This document shows positions 36,571 through 44,622 of a DNA stretch of 51,323 nt, piece by piece (the first letter of the stretch is position 1; the number at the start of each line of letters is the position of its first letter). The stretch is taken from positions 1 to 51,323 of the forward strand of contig JAFDKH010000009.1 in NCBI GenBank assembly GCA_019307065.1. The letters are read 5' to 3'. A program made the translations under genes and the position numbers. This DNA comes from Deltaproteobacteria bacterium. GTDB taxonomy: Bacteria; Myxococcota; B64-G9. The notes below the pieces were generated by a model, which saw only the letters and a list, made by a program, of their open reading frames with translations, was not told where the DNA came from and did not search any database.

Positions 36571-38672
36571 TTTCGAAGACCTGCTTTAATGTCGATCCAT
36601 AAAAAGCCAAATTCATCCATCCTAACCGAGGCATCTTCGCCGACTACGACCGTCGACTCGCGTTCTTCGATGATTGCCGGCCCCTTGAATTTGGCGCCGG
36701 GAAACAGTTTGTAACGATCATAGACGGTGTGCCCGATGAAATCAGAGGCCAGGACCGAGTAGGCCTGGCGTTCGCCTTTAATGGCCGAATCGAGAGATTT
36801 GCATTGCTGACTGGCCCGCGGCAATTGCAGCAGGCGTTCGGGCAAACGGGCACGGACTTTGAAGTTGATGAATTCAATCGGTGAGTCGGGATATGTGCGG
36901 CCGTACAGCTTTTCGTAGATTTCATCAAAACGCCGGCGAATTTGCTCTTTGTTGATCTTGCTAAAATCGCGTTCAGGAACCGGCAGGTTGGTTTCGGAAC
37001 CCTGGCCGATAAAACGCACGTCGACAGTCCGGTCAAAATCGATTTCTTCCTCGGCCGCCCCGGATTCTTTCAGCGTATTGGCTCCATCGGTTTCCATGTC
37101 CGAAAAAATGCGCTCGATTTCCGAAAAGTCGGCCTCGCTCAGGGCGACCTTATGGCTTCTGACCAAATCAAACGCCCGGGGAGCCGTGAAGAATCCCAGG
37201 GCCGACCCAACTCCGGCATTCGGTGGAACAATCAAGCGCGGTGCCCCGAGCTTCTTGGCCAGACCATAGGCGTGGACCGGACCAGCCCCGCCGAAGGCGG
37301 CCAGGGTGACTACTTTAGGATTGCCGCCTTTTTCGGCAATGTGTGTCTTGGCTGCGGCGGCCATGGTTTCGTTGATTAGATCGTGAATTCCCCAAACTGC
37401 CTGAATGAAAGAAACTCCGAGCGGCTTGGCAATTTTATCTTCGACCCCGGCCTTTGCGCTACGGGCATCGAGTTTCATCTCGCCGCCTAAAAAGTAATTC
37501 TCGTCCAGATAACCCAATAACAAGTCGGCGTCGGTAACGCATGGTCCTTCCCCGCCCCGAGCGTAACAAATCGGACCCGGGTCAGCGCCCGAACTTTCCG
37601 GTCCGACCTGCAAGGTCCCCATTTTACTGACTTTGGCGATACTACCTCCGCCAGCCCCGATTTCCATCAGATCGACGACCGGCACCTGGATCGAAAGACC
37701 GCTGCCTTTCATAAAGCGTTGTACGCGACCAACCTCGAATGTTGGAACTACTCCGACCTGGCCGTTTTGGATCAGGCATGACTTGGCAGTCGTGCCGCCC
37801 ATGTCGAAACAAAACATCTCGGGTAAATCGAACATTTTACCGTAGAACTGACCGGCAATGACCGCCGCGGTAGGCCCCGATTCGATGATTCTGACCGGAA
37901 ACTTAGAAGCGGTCTTAATTGATGTGATTCCCCCGCTCGAAAGCATAATAAAAAGTTTGCCGCGTGAACCAAGCGAGTGAAGCCTCTCGGACAGGCGCGT
38001 CAGGTACCTACCGGTCAAAGGTTTGACATAGGCGTTGGTGACAGTCGTGCTGGTTCTTTCGTATTCTCGGATTTGGGGCAGAACTTCGTACGAAATGGAG
38101 ACCGAAATATCCGGGGCCAGCTGTTGAATAATATCCCTGACCAACATCTCATGGGTTGGGTTTTCGAACGAATTAATCAGGCAAACGGCAATCGATTCAA
38201 CGCCCAGGCCAATCAACTCCTCGACAACTTCTTTGACCTGATCGAGGTCGAGCGGCTTGAGTACTGAGCCGTCGCTTCTGATACGCTCGTCGACTTCCAA
38301 GCGGAACCGTCTGGGGACCAGGGGCTTCGGAAATTCGGCAAAGACATCATAGGGCGCATAACGAATCTCGCGACCAAGTTCGAGTACATCCCGAAATCCC
38401 CTGGTCGTGATTAGCCCGGTCTTGGCGCCCTTGCGTTCGATAATCGAATTAATAACAAGGGTGGTACCGTGGATAACCTCGTCGAGCTGCTCGACAAAAC
38501 CGGGCAGATCAGCCTGCAACTCTTTAATCCCGTTTTCAACCGCATCGGATGGGTCATGCGGAGTTGTCAGGCATTTATTAATATGAATATCGCCGGTGCG
38601 ATCGTTCAGCAGTACGAAATCGGTGAAGGTGCCGCCGATATCACAGCCTAAACGGTAAGACTTCGAAGACAT
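36567..38672 (-). CDS. hyuA: Hydantoinase A/oxoprolinase family protein
   Basis: A 701-aa HyuA-type ATPase subunit of the ASKHA fold. It opens with YRLGCDIGGTFTDFVLL, the phosphate-binding motif, and has the central CFDMGGTTAKSCLI and GAGGGSIA motifs and a FGGAGPVHAYGLAKKLG stretch. It provides ATP-driven activation of the substrate ring or carbonyl for HyuB. AGGAGG lies just before ATG 38672. It is transcribed away from the sigma54 activator gene, with 118 bases between the two starts. Confidence 0.92.
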   Translation of the reverse strand: MSSKSYRLGCDIGGTFTDFVLLNDRTGDIHINKCLTTPHDPSDAVENGIKELQADLPGFVEQLDEVIHGTTLVINSIIERKGAKTGLITTRGFRDVLELGREIRYAPYDVFAEFPKPLVPRRFRLEVDERIRSDGSVLKPLDLDQVKEVVEELIGLGVESIAVCLINSFENPTHEMLVRDIIQQLAPDISVSISYEVLPQIREYERTSTTVTNAYVKPLTGRYLTRLSERLHSLGSRGKLFIMLSSGGITSIKTASKFPVRIIESGPTAAVIAGQFYGKMFDLPEMFCFDMGGTTAKSCLIQNGQVGVVPTFEVGRVQRFMKGSGLSIQVPVVDLMEIGAGGGSIAKVSKMGTLQVGPESSGADPGPICYARGGEGPCVTDADLLLGYLDENYFLGGEMKLDARSAKAGVEDKIAKPLGVSFIQAVWGIHDLINETMAAAAKTHIAEKGGNPKVVTLAAFGGAGPVHAYGLAKKLGAPRLIVPPNAGVGSALGFFTAPRAFDLVRSHKVALSEADFSEIERIFSDMETDGANTLKESGAAEEEIDFDRTVDVRFIGQGSETNLPVPERDFSKINKEQIRRRFDEIYEKLYGRTYPDSPIEFINFKVRARLPERLLQLPRASQQCKSLDSAIKGERQAYSVLASDFIGHTVYDRYKLFPGAKFKGPAIIEERESTVVVGEDASVRMDEFGFLWIDIKAGLRK

Positions 38673-38790
38673 GGGCCTCCTACTCAGAGTATCTCAAATC
38701 AGGTACAAGAGTAGTTAGTTTTCCTTCAATTTTTCAAGTAAAAGAGTCAGGGAGATTGACGGGCAGGCAAAAGAAGACCATATTTCTCTT

Positions 38791-40134
38791 ATGAGCACTC
38801 CCGCGGACACTCCACCCGGCTCGAGGTGGCGCGACAGCATCTTGGACTCCATTGCCGACGGAGTTTTTACAGTCGACCAAGACTGGAATGTTACCTACTT
38901 CAATCGGGCCGCAGAAGAAATCACCGGAATCAGCAGACAGAATGCCCTGGGCCGCAAATGTTTCGAGGTTTTCAAGGCCAACGTCTGTGAAGAAGGTTGT
39001 TATCTTCGAAAATCCCTGAAGACAGGCCGGCCCAATGTTCATCAAGCGGCTTACATAATTCGCGGCGATGGAAAACGGATTCCGATCAGTATTTCAACGT
39101 CAGTATTGTACAACGAAGATGAACAAATCGTCGGTGGGGTCGAAACCTTCAGGGATCTGCGCCTGGTTGAAACGCTGCACAAGGAACTAAAAAAGCGCTA
39201 CACCTTCCACGACATCGTCAGCAAGAACATCAAAATGCATAAACTGTTCGACATCCTGCCCCAGATAGCCCTTTCCGATTCGTCAGTCCTAATCCAGGGG
39301 CAGAGCGGCACCGGCAAGGAGCTCTTTGCTCAAGCCATCCACGATTTGAGCGGCCGCCGCCAGGGTCCTTTGGTAACGGTCAATTGTAGCGCCTTGCCCG
39401 ACACACTTCTTGAATCAGAGTTGTTCGGTCATGTGGCCGGAGCCTTTACCGACGCCCGCAGTGATCATCCCGGCCGTTTTGCCCGGGCTGACGGGGGCAC
39501 CATATTCCTCGACGAGATTGGTGATATTTCGCCGGCACTTCAGGTTCGCCTGCTGCGTGTCCTCCAGGAAAAAACATTCGAACCGCTCGGCAGTACCCAG
39601 ACGCATAAAGTCGACGTACGTGTAATTGTTGCTTCGAACAAAGAGCTTCATAAATTAGTTAAAGACGGGACATTCAGAGAAGATCTCTTTTACCGGATCA
39701 ACGTGGTGTCTTTAACCATACCTCCTTTACGCGAACGCCGCGGCGACATTCCGCTGCTGGTCGATCACTTCATTGATCATTTCAATCAGCTCAAGGGCAA
39801 GGAGATCTCACGAATTTCTCACCAGGCCCTGGCCATTTTGATGAAACACACCTTCCCGGGCAACGTGCGCGAACTGATCAACACCATCGAACACGCTTTC
39901 GTTTTATGTCCGGGCGGGATCATTTTACCCGAACACCTTCCGGATAGTCTGCTGGACAAGAGCCTGCCAGCTGTACTCAGTACACCTCAAAGCTTACAGG
40001 AGCTAGAGAGCGAGATGATTCTGGCTGCTTTGCGACGCAACGATTTCGATCGTACCAAGACCTCCCAGGAGCTTGGAATTCACAAAACGACCCTCTGGCG
40101 CAAGATCAAAAAGCTCAAAATAGATCTCGGTTGA
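38791..40134 (+). CDS. Sigma54-dependent activator, PAS-AAA+-Fis (ORP-type regulator)
   Basis: A 447-aa enhancer-binding protein. Residues about 12-125 are a PAS domain with three closely placed cysteines (C57, C66, C70 in CFEVFKANVCEEGC), which could sense redox state or metal. The AAA+ domain (about 140-375) has Walker A GQSGTGKE, the sigma54 loop as GAFTDA rather than GAFTGA, and the DEIGD Walker B. The Fis-type HTH (about 405-445) is typical: LRRNDFDRTKTSQELGIHKT. It sits beside an ORP-like operon whose leader has a sigma54 promoter and paired upstream sites, matching the known pairing of such a regulator with orp operons in Desulfovibrio. It probably activates that operon. Confidence 0.92.
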   Translation: MSTPADTPPGSRWRDSILDSIADGVFTVDQDWNVTYFNRAAEEITGISRQNALGRKCFEVFKANVCEEGCYLRKSLKTGRPNVHQAAYIIRGDGKRIPISISTSVLYNEDEQIVGGVETFRDLRLVETLHKELKKRYTFHDIVSKNIKMHKLFDILPQIALSDSSVLIQGQSGTGKELFAQAIHDLSGRRQGPLVTVNCSALPDTLLESELFGHVAGAFTDARSDHPGRFARADGGTIFLDEIGDISPALQVRLLRVLQEKTFEPLGSTQTHKVDVRVIVASNKELHKLVKDGTFREDLFYRINVVSLTIPPLRERRGDIPLLVDHFIDHFNQLKGKEISRISHQALAILMKHTFPGNVRELINTIEHAFVLCPGGIILPEHLPDSLLDKSLPAVLSTPQSLQELESEMILAALRRNDFDRTKTSQELGIHKTTLWRKIKKLKIDLG

Positions 40135-40146
40135 CAACACCAACTA

Positions 40147-40162
40147 ATTGCATAACCGCAAT
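40147..40162. promoter_or_regulatory. Upstream activator site 1, ATTGC-N6-GCAAT
   Basis: An imperfect palindrome ATTGC-ATAACC-GCAAT centred at about 40154.5. It shares both half-sites and the 6-base gap with the palindrome centred at 40185.5, exactly 31 bp away (about three helical turns). It probably binds a dimer of the adjacent sigma54 activator. Confidence 0.6.
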
Positions 40163-40172
40163 CCTGTGCCGC

Positions 40173-40198
40173 GTACGATTGCATATATGCAATCGTAC
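40173..40198. promoter_or_regulatory. Upstream activator site 2, 26-bp perfect palindrome
   Basis: The arm GTACGATTGCAT (40173-40184) is followed by AT and the mirror of its complement to 40198, with no mismatch over 26 bases. It contains the same ATTGC-N6-GCAAT core as the site at 40147-40162. Its centre is about 120 bp upstream of the expected sigma54 transcription start, a normal enhancer distance. Confidence 0.7.
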
Positions 40199-40279
40199 TT
40201 GTTTCCCGGAAACCAGGTCTGTTTAACTTATATACGTTAATTCAACTACTTATATCATAATAGGCTATGATTTAGTTCT

Positions 40280-40295
40280 CGGCATGAATCGTGCT
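40280..40295 (+). promoter_or_regulatory. Sigma54 (-24/-12) promoter of the ORP-like operon
   Basis: CGGCATGAATCGTGCT matches the TGGCAC-N5-TTGCW consensus. GG (40281-40282) and GC (40293-40294) are at the required 12-base interval, with CA after GG and T before GC. Transcription should start near 40306, leaving a 17-base leader with AAGGAG at 40307-40312. This rules out the upstream ATG at 40284 as the start of the first gene. Confidence 0.75.
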
Positions 40296-40322
40296 TTACC
40301 ATGGGCAAGGAGCTACATAAGG

Positions 40323-40745
40323 ATGTATATTGCAATCGCAACCTGGCGCAATAGAATTTCACCGGTATTAGACAATGCCCGTACATTGCTAATAATCCAG
40401 CTCGAGAACAACGCTGAACAACTGCGCTTCGAAATCAGGTTGCCCGGGCAACTTCCCGCTCTGGGGGTCCTGCGCATGCAGGAGTACGGCGTCGAAGTCC
40501 TGATTTGCGGTGCAATTTCTCAAAAACTGTTCGGCCTGTGTGAGCGAGCCGGGATCAAGACGATTCCCTGGATATCCGGCCCGCTGGACAAGGTCCTGGA
40601 CTCGTATCTGGCAAAAGATCTTCCCAATCCAGATCTCAGTATGCCAGGCTGCTGCGGCAGGCGTCGCGCAAAAAGACAGCGCCGGAGTCGTCGCAGTCAA
40701 GGAACCCAAACAGGTAGCAAAATCAAAGAAAGGAGCAAGACATGA
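40323..40745 (+). CDS. NifX/NifB-type dinitrogenase iron-molybdenum cofactor domain protein (ORP-like)
   Basis: A 140-aa protein with the short RNase-H-like NifX/MTH1175 fold: MYIAIATWRNRISPVLDNARTLLIIQ at the start (positions 40323-40400) and a VLICGAISQKLFGLCERAGI stretch. It keeps cysteines in the second half and has an odd tail: a GCCG motif followed by a strongly basic Arg/Lys stretch. Proteins of this fold bind metal-sulfur clusters; the orange protein of Desulfovibrio binds a Mo-Cu cluster. It is the first gene after the sigma54 promoter. ATG 40323 is chosen because the promoter places transcription start downstream of ATG 40284. It overlaps the next gene (ATGA). Confidence 0.8.
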   Translation: MYIAIATWRNRISPVLDNARTLLIIQLENNAEQLRFEIRLPGQLPALGVLRMQEYGVEVLICGAISQKLFGLCERAGIKTIPWISGPLDKVLDSYLAKDLPNPDLSMPGCCGRRRAKRQRRSRRSQGTQTGSKIKERSKT

Positions 40746-41101
40746 AGATTATAGTTACATCTGAAGGCCAGCAGAATTCCTCCCAGGTCGATCCCCGCTT
40801 CGGAAGAGCACAGTGGTTCATCTTATACGACACCGAATCTCAGGCCTACGAATCATTCAGTAACGAAAAAAACCTGAATCTAGCTCAGGGCGCCGGCATA
40901 CAGGCAGCCCAGCAGGTTGTTAATCACAATGCCGAGGTAGTTATTACCGGTCACTGCGGACCCAAGGCCTTCGATACTCTTTCGGCCGGCGGAGTCAAAA
41001 TTGCGACCGGTGCCAAGGGCACAGTCGTCGATGCAATCAAGTCTTTCCTCAGCGGAGAACTTAAATTCGTCGATTCAGCGGATGTCCAGGGGCATTGGTA
41101 A
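40742..41101 (+). CDS. NifX/ORP-like cofactor-binding protein
   Basis: A 119-aa protein of the same NifX/dinitrogenase Fe-Mo-cofactor fold, closer to the canonical orange-protein pattern: KIIVTSEGQQNSSQVDPRFG, then RAQWFILYDTESQAYESFSN. The QAAQQVVNHNAEVVITGHCG segment contains the conserved GHCGPKAF motif, with a Cys that may take part in cluster binding. It is translationally coupled to the preceding paralogue, and its own ribosome site AAAGGAG is good. A role as a metal-sulfur cluster carrier or scaffold is inferred from the family and operon. Confidence 0.87.
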   Translation: MKIIVTSEGQQNSSQVDPRFGRAQWFILYDTESQAYESFSNEKNLNLAQGAGIQAAQQVVNHNAEVVITGHCGPKAFDTLSAGGVKIATGAKGTVVDAIKSFLSGELKFVDSADVQGHW

Positions 41102-41143
41102 GACTTTAGAAAGTGCAAGATTGCAAAAACAAGGAGGTGTGAA

Positions 41144-41380
41144 ATGCCACGAGGAGACGGAACAGGCCCGCAAGGCAAAGGCCCGCGAACGGGTAAAGGT
41201 ACAGGTCCCTGCAACAAGGGTAAACCTGGCGGCGGCGGTCAGGGCGGTGGCGGTCAGGGCGGCGGCGGTCAGGGCGGCGGCGGTCAGGGCGGTGGCGGTC
41301 AGGGCGGTGGCGGTCAGAGCGGCGGCGGTCAGGGCGGCGGCGGCAAGGGCGGTCGAAGGCGTAACCGTGCCGACAACTAG
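41144..41380 (+). CDS. Glycine-rich repeat protein with DUF5320-like head
   Basis: A 78-aa protein. The head MPRGDGTGPQGKGPRTGKGT resembles the short DUF5320-type proteins that accompany NifX/MinD-ferredoxin genes in anaerobes, including a single Cys (C23). Residues 29-68 are eight pentapeptide units, mostly GGGGQ, made by a 15-bp DNA repeat. A basic tail follows (RRRNR). AAGGAGGTG precedes the ATG, so it is probably expressed. Its function is unknown; the Gly/Gln linker suggests a flexible or disordered region. Repeat number may vary between strains. Confidence 0.75.
   Translation: MPRGDGTGPQGKGPRTGKGTGPCNKGKPGGGGQGGGGQGGGGQGGGGQGGGGQGGGGQSGGGQGGGGKGGRRRNRADN
41228..41347 (+). repeat. 15-bp coding tandem repeat, 8 units
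   Basis: Eight in-frame copies of a GGCGGCGGTCAGGGC-type unit, varying mainly between GGC and GGT codons, with one unit starting in AGC (Ser) and the last ending in AAG (Lys). It is a likely slippage site, and copy number should be checked in the assembly. Confidence 0.85.
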
Positions 41381-41410
41381 AACTCCAGACAAAAACAGGC
41401 AGGTACCTAC

Positions 41411-43276
41411 ATGAAAATCGCTATAGCCAGCGGCAAAGGCGGCACCGGTAAGACTCTCATATCTACGAATCTGGCAATCGCCCTGGCAAGTCGGGGTGAA
41501 AAAGTCGTCTATCTCGACTGCGACGTCGAAGAGCCCAACGGGCATATATTTCTGAAACCGGTCCTCAACGATCAAGCCGAGGTAACCATCCCGGTTCCCG
41601 AAGTTGATGAATCGCGCTGTACCTATTGCAGAAAATGTAGCGATGCCTGCCGCTTTTCTGCCATTTTGGTCCTGAAAGACAAGGTTCTCACCTTCCCCAA
41701 GCTCTGCCATGGCTGCGGGGCCTGTTCGCTGGTCTGCCCGGAAGATGCAATTCGAGAGGTGCCCCGCCCGATCGGGGCCGTCGAGCAAGGCTTGGCCGTT
41801 ACCGAGACCGGCCCGACCGGCGGTCAGGTCAAATTCATCAGAGGTCATTTGACTGTCGGTGAAGTCATGTCACCTCCGGTAATCAGGGCGGTCAAGGCAA
41901 AACTCGACGACATTCCGGCAGAACAGACCATCTTGATCGACTCTCCCCCGGGCACCTCATGCCCGGTCATTGAGTCAGTCAAAGACGCTGAGGCCGTTTT
42001 ACTGGTCACTGAACCAACACCCTTTGGCTTGAACGACTTGAAACTGGCAGTCGAGATGGTGCGCGTGCTGGGATTGCCATTCGGGGTTGCCGTCAACCGG
42101 GTCGGCATAGGCGATACCGGGGTGTTTGACTATTGCCAGCGCGAAGACATACCGATTTTATTCGAACTGAGCGATGATCGTCGAATAGCAGAATGTTATT
42201 CACGCGGTGAATTAATCTTTCACATGATGCCCGAGTACAGATCGGCCTTTTTCGATCTGGCCCAGGAACTAAGCAGTCTGGCAAAAAGTTCACCAAAACA
42301 AGCCCGCTTGAAATCCGAACCGGAGCCGGAACTTCAAGAACCTCATGTCGAATCAGCCTTCCCCTCGCAAGAGCTACCGCAGGCCCAGACTGTAGACCTT
42401 ACAGAACTGGTAGTAATAAGCGGCAAGGGCGGAACCGGCAAGACAAGCATCGTGGCTTCGTTTTTCGCATTGGCCGACAAAGCAACTGTGGTTGACTGTG
42501 ACGTTGACGCGGCCGACCTGCATCTGGTTCTCGACCCTAAAATTCAAAAACGTTGGCCTTTCTCGGGAGGCCATGATGCCCAGATTGACCCGCTAAGCTG
42601 CGACGGTTGCGGGCTCTGCCAGCCAGTCTGTCGCTTCGAAGCGATCAATTCCCTTCAAGTTGAAGATCGAACGATTATGCAGGTTGATCCGATTCTGTGC
42701 GAAGGTTGTGGGGCCTGTACCCATGTCTGCCCCGTCGAGGCAATCAACATGTGTCCGACAATCAACGGCGAGTGGTTCACATCGGAAACCAAGTACGGCC
42801 CGATGGTGCATGCCCGCCTGGGCATCGCCCAGGAAAACAGCGGCAAGTTGGTCTCACTGATTCGGCGCGAGGCGCGGGCAATAGCCGCGGCCGAGGAGCG
42901 TAACCTGATAATCGTGGACGGTTCGCCCGGCATCGGCTGTCCGGTGATCGCCTCGCTCACCGGAGCAGACATGGTCCTGGTGGTGACCGAGCCGACCCTG
43001 TCGGGAATGCATGATCTATTTCGAGTGGCCGAGTTGACCAGGCACTTCAACATTAAAACCGCGGTGTGCATAAACAAGGCCGACATCAATCCCGGGCTTA
43101 CCGAGCGCATAAAGTCCGAGGCCGAGAAGCTGGATATGCCGGTCCTTGGAAACATTCACTACGATGAAGAAGTTACCCGTGCTCAAGTTGCCGGCCAGGC
43201 GGTAGTTGAAATGACAACCTGCCAGGCGACCGATGACATCAGAGCCCTGTGGGAACGCGTAAAAAATATCATCTAA
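41411..43276 (+). CDS. Fused tandem MinD/ParA-type ATPases with ferredoxin inserts
   Basis: A 621-aa protein made of two related halves. Residues 1-295: Walker A SGKGGTGKT (K14), then two [4Fe-4S] motifs inserted in the fold (CTYCRKCSDAC and CHGCGACSLVC), then IDSPPGTSCPV. Residues about 330-621: Walker A SGKGGTGKT, CDGCGLCQPVC and CEGCGACTHVC, then VDGSPGIGCPV. The halves correspond to two adjacent separate genes in known orp-type operons of sulfate reducers, joined here by a Glu/Pro-rich linker (about 295-330). Each half should bind ATP and two clusters. They probably act in Fe-S or mixed-metal cluster delivery, or in localisation of the complex. Confidence 0.9.
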   Translation: MKIAIASGKGGTGKTLISTNLAIALASRGEKVVYLDCDVEEPNGHIFLKPVLNDQAEVTIPVPEVDESRCTYCRKCSDACRFSAILVLKDKVLTFPKLCHGCGACSLVCPEDAIREVPRPIGAVEQGLAVTETGPTGGQVKFIRGHLTVGEVMSPPVIRAVKAKLDDIPAEQTILIDSPPGTSCPVIESVKDAEAVLLVTEPTPFGLNDLKLAVEMVRVLGLPFGVAVNRVGIGDTGVFDYCQREDIPILFELSDDRRIAECYSRGELIFHMMPEYRSAFFDLAQELSSLAKSSPKQARLKSEPEPELQEPHVESAFPSQELPQAQTVDLTELVVISGKGGTGKTSIVASFFALADKATVVDCDVDAADLHLVLDPKIQKRWPFSGGHDAQIDPLSCDGCGLCQPVCRFEAINSLQVEDRTIMQVDPILCEGCGACTHVCPVEAINMCPTINGEWFTSETKYGPMVHARLGIAQENSGKLVSLIRREARAIAAAEERNLIIVDGSPGIGCPVIASLTGADMVLVVTEPTLSGMHDLFRVAELTRHFNIKTAVCINKADINPGLTERIKSEAEKLDMPVLGNIHYDEEVTRAQVAGQAVVEMTTCQATDDIRALWERVKNII

Positions 43277-43303
43277 TAAATTTACAGAAGAAAGGAATAA
43301 GCA

Positions 43304-44563
43304 ATGACAAACGAAACGGAGTGTGCAGCCTGTAATGACAGTCAGTGCTCGGCGCAGAGCAAAAAACCCGGTGAGCAGGATGCCGAGTTTATCGAGCGCC
43401 AGGCTATCGCCGCCAGGATGTGCCGGATCAAGCACAAGCTGGTGGTTCTTTCGGGCAAGGGCGGCGTGGGCAAGAGTACGGTAGCCGTAAACCTGGCGGT
43501 CGCGCTTTCGATGGCCGGCAAGAAGGTCGGCCTGCTGGATGTCGATATTCATGGTCCGAGTATTCCCAAACTGCTTAATATCGAGGGAGCCAAAGTCGAG
43601 GGTACCGAGGCAAGCATTTTCCCGGTCAAGGCCGGAAAAAACCTGAGCGTCATGTCGATCGGTTTGTTGCTGCATGGCAAAGACGAAGCGGTCATCTGGC
43701 GCGGCCCCAGGAAATACGGTGCTATCAAACAGTTCATCAAAGACGTTGAATGGGACGATCTGGATTATTTGATTATCGACTCTCCTCCAGGGACCGGGGA
43801 TGAGCCGCTTTCGGTCGTCCAACTGATTGAGCAGCTCGACGGGGCTATCATCGTCACAACTCCTCAGGAAGTCGCAGTCCAAGATGTTCGCCGCTCGATC
43901 ATGTTTTGCCGGGAACTCAATCTGCCCGTAGTCGGAGTGATCGAGAACATGAGTGGTTTTATTTGCCCGAATTGCAAAGAAAAGATAAATATCTTCACGG
44001 CCGGCGGCGGCGAATCCATGGCGAAAGATATGAGCGTGCCCTTTCTGGGGACCATTCCGATCGACCCGCAGGTGGTCACCGCGGGCGACACAGGAAAACC
44101 AGTCATCCAGGCCCAACCGCACTCGGAAACTTCGATGGCTTTCGGTCGGGTTGTACGTTCGTTGCTCGATCCGGAAATCAAAGCTGCTCAAGAACAATAT
44201 CTTGTCAAGCCGTCAGGTGCCACGACCAAAATCGCCGTTCCCGTGGCCCAGGGGGCTATGTGTTTACATTTCGGTCACTGCGAACAGTTTGCTGTTTTCG
44301 AGATCGACCTGGAAAGTAAAACCATCCAGGACAAAAAAATGCTCACTCCGCCGCCCCACGAACCGGGCGCTTATCCCAAGTGGCTTAACCAGCAGGGCGC
44401 CAAGGTAATCATCTCGGGCGGTATGGGTTCGCGCGCCCAAAGCCTGTTTACCGACAATAACATCCAGGTGATTGTCGGCGCGCAACCCGGAGATCCCGAA
44501 AAAGTCGTCCAAGAATATCTGGACGGCAATCTGCAGACCGGGTCGAATATCTGCGACCATTGA
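43304..44563 (+). CDS. Mrp/NBP35-family ATPase with C-terminal NifX-like domain
   Basis: A 419-aa protein. A short Cys-bearing head (CAACNDSQC) is followed by the Mrp/NBP35 P-loop domain: LVVLSGKGGVGKSTVAVNLA, then LLDVDIHGPSIPKLL and the cluster-binding CPNC in GFICPNCKEKI. Residues about 305-419 form a NifX/dinitrogenase-cofactor domain (KIAVPVAQGAMCLHFGHCEQ). Mrp proteins carry and insert [4Fe-4S] clusters in an ATP-dependent way. The fused NifX domain suggests transfer to the ORP-like proteins of the same operon. AAAGGAA precedes the ATG. The same fusion is known in anaerobes. Confidence 0.92.
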   Translation: MTNETECAACNDSQCSAQSKKPGEQDAEFIERQAIAARMCRIKHKLVVLSGKGGVGKSTVAVNLAVALSMAGKKVGLLDVDIHGPSIPKLLNIEGAKVEGTEASIFPVKAGKNLSVMSIGLLLHGKDEAVIWRGPRKYGAIKQFIKDVEWDDLDYLIIDSPPGTGDEPLSVVQLIEQLDGAIIVTTPQEVAVQDVRRSIMFCRELNLPVVGVIENMSGFICPNCKEKINIFTAGGGESMAKDMSVPFLGTIPIDPQVVTAGDTGKPVIQAQPHSETSMAFGRVVRSLLDPEIKAAQEQYLVKPSGATTKIAVPVAQGAMCLHFGHCEQFAVFEIDLESKTIQDKKMLTPPPHEPGAYPKWLNQQGAKVIISGGMGSRAQSLFTDNNIQVIVGAQPGDPEKVVQEYLDGNLQTGSNICDH

Positions 44564-44622
44564 CTTCACCACTCCCGACAGGCAAGCTAGCTTTCTAGCC
44601 CACGCTCAACCGGGAGGAAAAT

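Noticed and set aside
40284-40322. Start of the first ORP-like gene at ATG 40284
   Set aside because: It lies within the sigma54 promoter, upstream of the expected transcription start. ATG 40323 gives the normal NifX-like N-terminus and has AAGGAG upstream.
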